Source of the DNA: Zingiber officinale
Taxonomy: Eukaryota; Streptophyta; Magnoliopsida; Zingiberales; Zingiberaceae
Length of the DNA: 64,000 nt
Reading direction: 5' to 3'
Assembly: GCF_018446385.1 (NCBI RefSeq)
Contig: NC_056001.1
Coordinates: 12,518,672-12,582,671, forward strand
Part shown: in pieces, positions 46,647-61,806 of the stretch
Numbering within the stretch: position 1 is the stretch's first letter
Layout: the number at the start of each line of letters is the position of its first letter
Position numbers and translations under genes: made by a program
The notes under the pieces: model-generated
What the model saw: only the letters and a program-made list of their open reading frames with translations
Databases searched by the model: none
Told to the model about the DNA's origin: nothing

Positions 46647-48712
46647 TAATAAAATCATTATTACTCAGTAAATGATCGATTAATCAATTAATTTCGAATG
46701 TAATTATGCCATAAATGAAATAGTATTTGATTATAACAGAACGAAAAATATTATGACATATTTTGTAATTATAGTTGTGTGAATATGTGCGTATATTTCA
46801 GATAAATGCGAACCAGAATTTCCCTGAAAAAAGAGCTCCAATTAGATTATCAGGTACTTAAAATTTTAATTATCAAAATAACCTATTTTTATTCTTTTGA
46901 ATATTATTTGGTGTTAGTCTCGATTAATTGGGATTACAATGGTTTGGTTATTATAAAGAATATTGTTACAAAATCACCTAATAGCAACAACATTAATTAT
47001 TCTTGTTTGATCAAAATAAATAAATTTAAGACATACTCGTAATGAATGATCATTAATTCAGTTTCATATCTCAATCATTCATTAAAAAAAAATCATCCGT
47101 TAATTCATTGAAAATAAATTAAATCATCAGTTAATTCACTGAAAATGAACTCAATTCTTAGATGTCTGAAAATGCGATACATATTGCTATGGGACAAATA
47201 AACAAGTTTTTAATCATTAGAAATATGATTTAATTTTCCTCCTTAATAAACATTTGTGTTATCTCTTGCGCCTCTATGGTTGGAGTAGATAGTTCATGTA
47301 GTCATATTGCCACATATAAATCTGAGTTAATTCCAAGCGAATATAGAAGTCTCACAAATTACCTTAATTATCCCTGCATACTATGGGTGTCAACTTTTTG
47401 CCATAGTTGCTTTATGTCTCAATTGAAATGCAAATTTTCAGGGATTCAAATTAATAATTTTGTTTCTAAAAATTAATTTAAAATATTTTTATTAAAAAGT
47501 GACGTTGAATAGGATAATGACCGTACCATAAGAGTTGATGAAAAGACACAATTGAGGAGAAGGAAAGAATAAAAAATATCAAAAATAAAGGGGAAAAAAA
47601 AATCTCTCTAAGTTTTACCAAAAATAAAAAAATAATCTTTATTAAGAATAGATAATCAATCTTCAAATTCATAAACATGTAGATTCTAGAAAAAGAATAA
47701 AATCATAAAATATGGAAAAAAAAGAAAAAATCTTTCTTACAAAAGGAAATTTCTTAATAAAAATTCTAAAAAATTAATAAAATAGGACACGACACTGATA
47801 TATACAACCCTAACCTATAAATAAAAGGAATACCAAAAAAAGAAAATCCTAAATACGCTAATAAAAAAAAACAACCAATTATTAGCTCGGGCTCAGGACA
47901 GGGACAGCTCATCCTACGCTCATGCAGCACCGACACAAAGCGCACCACACCCCAACAACCGCACCGCTCAACCACGGGCAGTAGCCGGTCACCCGAGATC
48001 TCCGCGACACTGGCAGCCTGTGAACGGCCCCACCGATGTCGACCCCGCAACGTCTCCTCTTAATCTGACGTTTTCAAATTCCGTCGCCCTATCCATCGGA
48101 CGGTCTTCGTTCGACGTTGATCTTTTCTCCACGCCGTAACTGAGAAGTCGCTGTTGGACGACCGGTAGCTCGTCGCTCTTATTCCATGGCCGAATTAATT
48201 AAATATTAGTGTTTTTAATTATTTTTGGATTTTTTATCTATGCCCAAGAGTTTAGTTTTTTTTAAATATCCCCTGATATTTTGGCATATCTTGGTACATT
48301 AATATCATACTACGTTAATGATTAAGGGACAAAAAAAGTTTAAAATTCTAAACTTTCAGAGCGGATTTTTGAATACAAGGTAAATATTAGGGTCTAAATA
48401 AATTTTTATTTAAATCAATTTTGGAGGTAATAATTTAGTAATTAAATTAACTTTAGAGCTTCCTTGCGCGTTGTATTAAAAGAGATAGGAAAGAGAAGAA
48501 GGGGTAACACTGGGTTCATTGTATGGGAGATAGCATCTGGTGGTGATCGAGTCCTCAGCCTTCGTCGGTGGTGCTTCTTCGGCTCCGATCGGAAGCGGAG
48601 GCTGCCCCGATCTCGCTTCCTTTGTCTCCCTCTCTTTCCCTCATGTTTTGGTAGAGATTTGAGCGAGGAAGCCGGGAGAAAAGTTGGATCTTTAGAGAGA
48701 TTTGCGGGAGCA
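46647..48712. other. Gene-less stretch between HY5 and CESA1
   Basis: AT-rich sequence with only short open frames. A GC-richer island at about 47890-48060 gives a 94-residue minus-strand frame (start near 48050) with no recognised domain and a hydrophobic tail made of AT-rich codons; it is not called. From about 48450 the CESA1 leader begins, and an upstream exon cannot be excluded. Confidence 0.45.
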
Positions 48713-51700
48713 ATGGAAGCCAATGCCGGAATGGTCGCGGGGTCGCACAAGCGGAACGAGTTCGTGATGATCCGCCACGAAGGCGATTCTGGGGTGGGTG
48801 TCCCTCATCTGTCCCTCTTGATTCTGATTCTTGGTCTCCCAGATACGATAATTTACTTGTTTTCTTCCGGCTTTTATTGGAATAAGTGGCATTTTAATCG
48901 TTTGATGTCCCGGATCTAGCGGTAGACTGAAGTCGTTAGTGGGTTGACTTCAGTTCAAGTTCATGATCGACTGTTCCAATTCGTGGATTGATAAAAGGTT
49001 CCACATGTGCTGGTGAAATCGGTCTTATTGCTCCACTTTGATTGTTAATTTTAGGAAAAAATTAGACTCTGGTCCCTTTTTTTGTCACTGTCAAATCTGG
49101 GTTTCATGCTGTCGAATTTCACTATGAACTTAGGCTGATGTTGACTACCTTAAGTGTTTCACTACAGTACTTGAAAGAATTCAGCCTGTAACATCATTGA
49201 TCATCTAATGTTATCACCAAATGTAGGCGTCGAGAAAATTATGTTACAGTTTGAGTTCTCTACCAACGTTACTGCCTGCCGGCAACTCTTATTAAACTCG
49301 AGACATTTATCTATGCTATTGGCTTATTCCTGTTGAAATTATCTAATAGTCCTTCTAAATAATCTTAGTTCGTGTTACGTTTTTCAATATTCATGATTGA
49401 GATAACACTTGCACTGGTTCTTCCTCCTATTTGCCTATTAAATTAGATATTGTAGTAGTCTTCCATCTTCTGATAGTTTAGGCCTCATAGTCTCCTTTGC
49501 TCATTGTGCCAAGATGTTTACATCTTGAAATTGCAAAAATGCTTCTCTCTCCTTTTTCTCTTGCATAGAACTGTATTCTGCTTATATTGATTTCTGCTTG
49601 CCCTCTATGCTCATGGGCAATATTTCATAAGATCTTTCATCAGGGAGTATTAATATGGGAACTTGGACTGTATATGAGTTTTGGTTTGTGAGCTACATTT
49701 AGAGTGTTTTTATTTATCATTTTACTGAAATATTAGCTGTCTGAACTTTAAACCATGACCATATTTTGAGATAGCTTCCATTTTTTTAGTTGGAGGGAAA
49801 GCCTACCTAGAATTTTGAAGTAGCTTCTAATTCTCCTCTTTTTTTGCTTCATCTCTCACCATGTTCACAACGATGAATCCTTGCACATTATTTCTGATCA
49901 CTGTCTACTCACAATTGCTCAGTCCAACCAGATCAAACTTTTTCATATTTCCAGTGCCTTGTTCTTTACTCCTTGTGTTTGTCATCAATGCAGCCAAAGA
50001 TGGTGAAGAACTTCAATGGTCAAGAATGTCAGATTTGTGGTGATACAGTTGGGCTCTCAGCCACAGGGGATCTATTTGTTGCCTGTAATGAGTGTGCCTT
50101 CCCAGTTTGCCGAGCTTGTTATGAATATGAAAGGAAAGAAGGAAATAAGTCGTGCCCCCAATGCAAGACTCGGTACAAGAGACACAAAGGTAACCTTGAT
50201 AGTTGTGATAATTTTCTTTTAAAGCTTTTGTTAGATATGCATGCTTAAAGGTAAACATGACTTCTCAATAGCCTTTTCTTTTGTTGAAATTTTATCAATC
50301 TGCTTTATTGTTTTACTTGTAATATTTATCACTGGCACTGGATTATAGTTCTAATGTGTTTCATGATATCAGGTAGTCCTCGGGTTGAGGGAGATGAGGA
50401 AGAGGAAGGTGTTGATGATCTGGACAACGAGTTCAATTACAGGCATGGCAATGTCAAGTTGGGAAGCAAATGGCAGGGAGAAGATGTTGATTTATCTTCA
50501 TCTTCTAGACACGAACCTCAACACCGTATTCCGCGTTTGACTAGTGGGCCACAGGTAGAACAATGATAATTCTTTAGTGTCTTAGGTTGACAGACAGTTG
50601 ATGGACAGATATAGCATTGCAAACTTAGAATGTATACTTCAATGTTGTTGAACAACAAATAAGTTGTTTACCTAAATTCTATGGGTAGATAACAACGAAT
50701 GCTGCCATGGTAAGCAAGATGAGAACCATGAAACAGAACTATAGAGAGATCTATGTTAAAAGATGCCATCTATCCTTTACGACATGTTGATCATTTTCCC
50801 CTTTGTAGTTACACACTTAAACTAAGTATTATTCTGTAAATACAAACATCATTAGTACTCCTTGGAATATCTTTTAGGCTACATAAGATGAGGACTCCAG
50901 CAATACAACTTGTAAGAGTGTTTAGCCTTCATTAAGGGAAAATGCTATTAGGAAGAATAACCTGTTTGTCTCTTCTTCCCTTTCCTTCATTGTGCACTGA
51001 TGTTCATGGCTTCAGAATGCACTATAATCTGTTTTTCAATTATTTCCTAGTGTACATCCTTCTATGACCTTTCTAATCCACCAAAATCAGATAATTTGGA
51101 TTTACATTAGTTAGTTTATTTTGCTTGGAAAAATTAACTCATTTTATTACATGCAGAATATGTTTCACTTGGCTTGTTTAACAGAAATATATTTATACTG
51201 TACATATTCTTCATAACTGGAAATTTGATCTGCAAATCCTGATAATAAGACGATAACCCATTGTTGGCCAACCTTCTGCTTAGGCTTACCATCATTACCA
51301 ATTTTCTAGATTTCTGGTGAACTACCTGATGCAACACCTGATCGTCATTCTATTCGAAGTCCATCGTCAGGATATGTGGATCCCAGCATGCCAGGTAATA
51401 TATAATCCTATTATTATATGCAATGCTGTTAAAAGACTGGTTTGTTTTAGCTCTTCAGTGGCTTGATTCTTATCGGGTTACTTTGCAGTTCCTGTAAGGA
51501 TTGTGGATCCTTCGAAAGACTTGAATTCTTATGGACTTGGAAGTATTGATTGGAAAGAAAGAGTTGAAGGTTGGAAGCTTAAGCAGGACAAAAACATGGT
51601 GCAAATGACTAACAAATACAATGAAGGAAAAGGAGATATGGAAGGAACCGGTTCAAATGGTGAAGATCTACAAATGTATGGACTTGCGTTTGTTCTATTT

Positions 51701-54700
51701 TTTTTATTCTCAGTTCCTAAATGAGATATTTTTATATGAGCTTCATCTTAGTGTTTGTATTATTTTCCTTCCAATGGACTTGAACTCACATGGATTTGCA
51801 TTTTCCTAATATGCTTCATGTTTTTTTTTTCAATTTACAATTCCCTAAAGCTTTAAATTCTCATAGAACTAAACACAAAAGGGGTTGCATTTTTGTAGGG
51901 CTGATGATGCTCGTCTACCTCTGAGCCGCATAGTCCCAATTCCTTCTAACCAACTAAACCTCTATCGCGTGGTTATCATACTTCGGCTTATCATTTTATG
52001 TTTCTTCTTCCAATATCGTGTAACTCATCCAGTACATGATGCTTATCCTCTGTGGCTAACCTCGGTTATTTGTGAGATTTGGTTTGCTTTGTCATGGCTT
52101 CTTGATCAATTTCCGAAATGGTATCCAATCAACCGTGAGACTTATCTTGAGAGGCTTGCATTGAGGTCGGGTATTAGTACAATGTTCTCATTTACTAAGC
52201 ATGATATTCTACTCACTTGTTCTATAACTTATTTTTGAAATACACACTTGTAGATATGATAGAGAAGGTGAACCGTCACAGTTAGCCCCTATTGATGTGT
52301 TTGTCAGTACAGTCGATCCTCTGAAAGAACCTCCTTTAGTTACTGCCAACACAGTTTTGTCTATTCTCGCTGTGGATTACCCTGTTGACAAAGTTTCGTG
52401 CTATGTTTCTGATGATGGTTCAGCAATGCTTACTTTTGAAGCCCTATCGGAGACAGCTGAATTTGCAAGGAAGTGGGTACCTTTTTGCAAGAAGCATAAT
52501 ATTGAACCTAGGGCCCCAGAGTTTTATTTTGCCCAAAAGATAGATTATCTGAAAGACAAAATCCAACCTTCTTTTGTGAAAGAACGGAGAGCAATGAAGG
52601 TAAGAATGTGAAATAATTGCTCATATCCTTTGGGCTTGTGTCTATCAGATGTGCTAATATATGTACCATTTCATTTCAGAGAGAATATGAGGAATATAAG
52701 GTTCGCATAAATGCTCTTGTTGCAAAAGCACAGAAAACTCCAGAGGAAGGTTGGACAATGCAAGATGGAACTCAGTGGCCTGGAAATAATCCAAGAGATC
52801 ATCCTGGCATGATACAGGTTCATATTTTTTCACTGTACGTTCTATTGTTTTACATCTGCTTCTTTATATCACTTTTTGGTCGAATGTAGGTCTTTCTAGG
52901 ACATAGTGGAGGGCTTGATACTGATGGCAATGAGTTACCTCGGCTTGTATATGTTTCCCGTGAGAAGAGACCAGGTTTCCAGCATCATAAAAAGGCCGGT
53001 GCAATGAATGCCTTGGTTTGTATCCTTCATCCTATGCTTGTATATTTATCATATGTTTTCTGCATTTATCACCTACATGATGTTGATTCTTGGGTAACCT
53101 CTGTTTTTGTTTTCTGTTTAGATTCGGGTATCTGCTGTCTTAACCAATGGTGCCTACCTTCTGAATGTGGATTGTGATCACTACTTCAACAATAGCAAAG
53201 CTCTTCGGGAAGCAATGTGCTTTATGATGGATCCTGCATTTGGAAGGAAGACATGCTACGTGCAGTTCCCTCAGCGGTTCGATGGCATTGATTTGCACGA
53301 TCGATATGCCAATCGCAATATTGTGTTTTTTGATGTAAGAAATATATCAATTTCCAAATGCACTTGCATAACAAAAAAAGAAAAAAAAACCTTACTATCA
53401 TAATGTTTCACAGATCAACTTGAAAGGTTTGGATGGCATCCAAGGTCCTGTCTATGTGGGGACAGGGTGTTGTTTCAACAGGCAGGCTTTGTATGGCTAT
53501 GATCCTGTATTGACCGAGGCTGATCTCGAGCCGAATATTGTGTTCAAGAGTTGTTGTGGTTCAAGAAAGAAACGAAAGGGTGGGGATAAGAGCTATATTG
53601 ATAGCAAGAAAAGAGCTATGAAGAGAACTGAATCTTCAGTTCCCATCTTCAATATGGAAGATGTGGAAGAAGGCATAGAAGGTAGTAAATTATTTATCCT
53701 TTTATTTCTGTGTTTTACGTCATAGATGAGGAACTATATGCTAGCAATAAAATCCATTTTTCAGAAGATTGTTAGATTGAGAGAATTGCCAATCATTAAG
53801 TATAGAACGTGGATGAGAACATTGTTTGAATAGCAATAATTCTACTTCTTGATCTTGGAATAGGGCATATTTTTTTATACAAGTTTGTCATAGCATATGT
53901 TTTGGCTTTTATTTTTTCCTTATCACAAAACAAGCACTTCACCACAATCAAATATGGAGATGTAGTTGCAACCTTTTCCATTCTGCATCAGACATTTTGC
54001 CTACTTTTATGTCCCCCTTTTCTCTCCTTTCCATCTGTCACAACCCACCTTCCCTTCTTTATTGTAGTAGTTTTTGTTATTATAGTTATATGTTTTTTAT
54101 TTCTTATAAATTCATTAAGAGCACATTATTTTATGATAACACTACCTTTACATTGGAGATCCTGTGATTTTGTGTATTTGCAAATTATTACTGAGCACAT
54201 CCCTCTATGCGTTCATTTTTGCCAAAATAAAACTGACTTTGATCAAGTTTTGACTGTCTGGGGTGAATATTGCTTCTTTGTTCTTTTTAAAATTAGTGTA
54301 AATTGAATGTAGGCTTTTTTTTTATTAATTATTTTTTCTCCCTTTCTCAATATGATATTGGGATATTGCATTACATCTAGTATGCATAGTTTTGTTTGCT
54401 AGGCATAATCATGATTATTGTGTTCCAGAGGGACACAATATACGAACTTTAATTTGCATGACACTGCTAATCCAAGAGATCCTGTTTCTACTATTTAATC
54501 CTTGCTTGTTACAGACTTTTTTCATTGTCTCCATCACCTACTACACTATGAAACTTGAGCTGTCTTCTTTGTTTGCATCTTTAAGGATATGAGGATGAGA
54601 GGTCACTGCTTATGTCCCAGAGGAGTTTGGAAAAGCGATTTGGTCAGTCACCAATTTTCATTGCCTCAACTTCCATGGAGCAGGGAGGCCTACCACCATC

Positions 54701-56199
54701 CACAGATCCGGCGTCTCTTCTGAAGGAAGCCATACATGTTATTAGCTGTGGTTTTGAAGACAAAACTGAATGGGGAAAAGAGGTTAGTCTATGGCATCTC
54801 ACCTTCTGGTATTATTTAGTTCTATGTTAAAAAGAAATTGCTTAATTTTCATTTGTGCATGTGCATCCAGATTGGCTGGATATATGGCTCAGTTACTGAG
54901 GATATTCTTACTGGGTTTAAGATGCATGCTCGTGGATGGATTTCCATATATTGCATGCCGCCTCGTCCTGCATTTAAGGGTTCTGCTCCAATCAATCTTT
55001 CTGATCGTCTTAATCAAGTGCTTCGGTGGGCCTTGGGATCTGTGGAAATTCTGCTCAGTAGGCATTGTCCTATATGGTATGGTTACAGTGGAAGATTGAA
55101 GCTTTTGGAAAGGCTGGCATACATCAATACCATAGTTTATCCAATCACTTCTATCCCACTGATTGCCTACTGTGTTCTTCCTGCCATTTGCCTTCTAACA
55201 GGAAAATTCATTATTCCAGAGGTTAGCTCTTTGCTTTAAGCCTCATATTCTCTTTTGATTTCATGCACGCACATTGTTGTTTTGGTTTCTTTTATTTTAT
55301 TTTGGAATTTTTATTTAGACCTATGAAAAAAGTGAATTATTGCCTGCAAGTATTTCCTCCGTGATGTATATTCTCTTAGCAAATATTTTGTGCATTATGA
55401 TTAACGAAGAAGTGTTTCTTCTTGTTTGAAACCTTGTGTGTGATTTTAGTCTGTCTAATTTTAGCAGAGTTAGCTGCTGTGTGCCTTTTTGACCTTTAAG
55501 TGACATTTCCCTGAATCTATTGCTAAAAATTGTCAGATATTTTCTTAATTTCAGTCTTCCTCTTTTGGATTTTTGAGCTCTTTGTGTTTTGATCCGTCAT
55601 GGCTTTTGCAGATAAGCAATTATGCAGGAATGTGGTTCATTCTGCTCTTCATATCTATTTTTGCCACTGGTATTCTTGAGCTCAGGTGGAGTGGTGTTGG
55701 GATCGAGGACTGGTGGAGAAATGAGCAGTTCTGGGTTATCGGTGGCACATCCGCCCATCTTTTTGCCGTCTTCCAGGGTTTACTCAAGGTGTTGGCGGGG
55801 ATAGACACAAGTTTTACTGTCACATCAAAGGCCTCTGATGATGATGGAGATTTTGCGGAGCTCTACGTCTTCAAGTGGACAAGTCTCCTCGTCCCTCCAA
55901 CCACTGTCTTGGTCATCAACATGGTAGGGATTGTCGCCGGCGTATCCTATGCAGTCAACAGCGGGTACCAGTCATGGGGCCCTTTGTTTGGAAGGCTTTT
56001 CTTTGCATTCTGGGTGATTGCACATCTGTATCCTTTCCTCAAGGGTCTCATGGGGCGGCAAAACAGAACCCCTACCATTGTTATTGTCTGGTCCATTCTG
56101 CTTGCTTCCATCTTCTCATTGCTATGGGTTCATATTGATCCGTTCACTTCTCCCACCCAAAAGGCTGTTCAAATGGGACAGTGTGGTGTTAATTGCTGA
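48713..56199 (+). CDS. Cellulose synthase catalytic subunit, CESA1 clade
   Basis: Fourteen exons, all GT-AG with matching phases: 48713-48793, 49994-50189, 50373-50554, 51310-51394, 51489-51675, 51899-52165, 52254-52599, 52680-52817, 52890-53015, 53122-53334, 53414-53681, 54586-54782, 54871-55221, 55612-56199. Protein of 1074 aa, normal for the family. An N-terminal RING-type zinc finger ([17 protein letters not shown], then [17 protein letters not shown]) mediates dimerisation. Two membrane helices lie in exon 6 and six more in exons 13-14. Catalytic motifs of GT2: DDG ([10 protein letters not shown], exon 7), DCD (LNVDCDHY, exon 10), TED (exon 13) and QVLRW (QxxRW). It polymerises UDP-glucose into beta-1,4-glucan in the plasma membrane rosette. 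The ends MEA.AG.VAGS and GQCGVNC, and the linker, match CESA1 of the primary wall. No disruption seen. Confidence 0.95.
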
Positions 56200-57775
56200 T
56201 GATCCTTTCCTCTCGGGCTCAGATATTGTTTCTTCCCATTCGGAGATCAAGGATCTACACATGTTTTAGTTATTTATTTCTATTTATTCTCATGGTATAG
56301 ATTGCTTGGTTAGTGGATTGTTCAATGCTGATGTTGCAGTAATCTTTAAGGTTTCACTTCCTCCCTCCTTTATTTCTCCTTTTTGTGTAGATGGCAAAAT
56401 TATATATACATATATTATGAACAAGGACACTGCACAATGTGTATCTGTGACTCGTATCAATCCATTTTATGTTGAACGACTGCTTACTTGTGGTGGTGGT
56501 CAGCAAATGTATGACAGTAAACTAATTATGGTCTGCATACTCTAAGGTGTGGATAAGGAAAGGAAAGAAATCTATGACGAAAATTTATTCCTGGAGGAAG
56601 AGAAGGGAAAGGGTAAAAAAATTTCTTTTTTTTTACATCTTTGTTTATCTTGATTGAGTAAGGTAGATACATATACATAATTTTGAAAAAAAACAAAAGT
56701 ATATGCGTCATTTTTTTTTATATAGTGTTCATTTTTTGGCTACATGCTGTAATTTTATAAATTATAAAAGATATATACATCATTATTTTTTGATATATGA
56801 TTTCATTTTATAAATAAAAAGAGATATATGTGTCATTTTTTTTTTCTATCCATGTTTTTAGTCTTATTTTGAGATGATTAATTTTGATTCTAAAATTATC
56901 CGTTGATGGATTATATTTATTTTTTATCTGAAAATTTTAATGAAATAAATAATTAAAAAAATTTTATTATGAAATTTTTTTTGTTAATTTTACTTTCTGT
57001 TCTTCCATATAAATAGAGCATTAATGATAATGGTCCATTGTAAGCTAAAAATTAATCTGGTAAAAAACAGAATGAGAATGTAATGAATAATTTTCACGGA
57101 TTTAGAAGAATAAATTCATTTGTGAACATGGAATAAGAAGTTATTATAAATCAAAACTAACTATTATTAATTTTTATCGTTTACACTTCCCTAAAATTTT
57201 GTTGGCTCCCGATCCCTTCTCTCTTGCACAGTGCACTTGTTAACTCGTTTTGAGTTAATTGAACAAAATTATCAACTTATTAGGCTCATGGCAAAAATAG
57301 ATCGAGAAAAAGATAAATGTCTGTGCCGGTTTTATTTATCTATGTTTTTTTTCCTCAGCTGGGAAGCTGCTTTTTTTTTTTTTCTCATAATACAAATTGT
57401 TCTGTTTACATTTTGCTAATCGAATCGCATTCCTTTGTTCCGTCGAGTACCTTTTTTTTTTTTTTTTTTTTTTTTTTTGTCTCATTCGGTCATTCCCAAG
57501 ACGGCACGCGCAAAGCACATGCAGTGCAAACGCCCAGAGTAAAGTGCCTCTTCTCTCCCTCGCCGTTTGCCATCCCACTCTTTTTAAGGAAAGCCTCGAT
57601 CGGTTGGCGTATTGGTTGCCCACTGCTTCATTACTACTCTCTCTCTCTCTCCCTCCGTCACATCGCCGGCCGATCCCTTTTGCTCGCCTCGATCTCCAAC
57701 ACGAGTAGCGGTTTTCGCAAGGTTCAGCAGCGGCGGTGCCGAGAACTTGAACCTTCTCCGCCATTGTCACCGGCG
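56200..57775. other. CESA1 3' flank and helicase leader
   Basis: Probable CESA1 3' UTR at the start, then AT-rich sequence with several GATATAT(A/G)(C/T)(A/G)TCATTTTTT repeats (about 56690-56850). A run of about 28 T lies at 57451-57478, and a CT-rich tract (CTCTCTCTCTC) at about 57640-57655 is in the helicase leader. No separate gene. Confidence 0.5.
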
Positions 57776-61353
<3,578 letters not shown>

Positions 61354-61806
61354 ATGTTGAGCAAATTTCTTTAACTTAGGTGATAGTACACTAATACATG
61401 TGGTTCACTGCAAGGCAATAGTTTACTGAGTTGATGATCTTTTGTTTTTAATTCGGAGCGTAACCTTTTGTTTGTTTATTTACAGAACACCGTTGGTACG
61501 TTAATTATCACTAGTAAACCTGTCTTCAAGCTTTTGGACGTTGAATTTCATTCTTGCAGCTCTTTTTAGTCTTCCTTGTCAAGTTCTATTTTGTTGTGCT
61601 ATAAACAAATGAATTAATAGGTTCCCTTAAATCAGTCTGAAATATACTGTAATCTTTTTTGGTTAGCATCTTTAGCTGCACTACTGAACCCTGCCCAGGA
61701 CCAACATTTGCTAGGGTTTTCAATATCTGAAACTGTGCGCTTAATTTGACAACTCAGAAATGGAGGTCAAGGTTCAAAATTTCATCTTTTGTTGACACTC
61801 ATTCAC
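61354..61806. other. Tail-to-tail gap between helicase and PPR gene
   Basis: 453 bases between two convergent stops; it must hold both 3' UTRs and both termination regions. AT-rich, with nothing else supportable. Confidence 0.7.

Noticed and set aside
53902-54306. 134-residue frame within CESA1
   Set aside because: It lies wholly in intron 11, is hydrophobic by base composition and has no known pattern.
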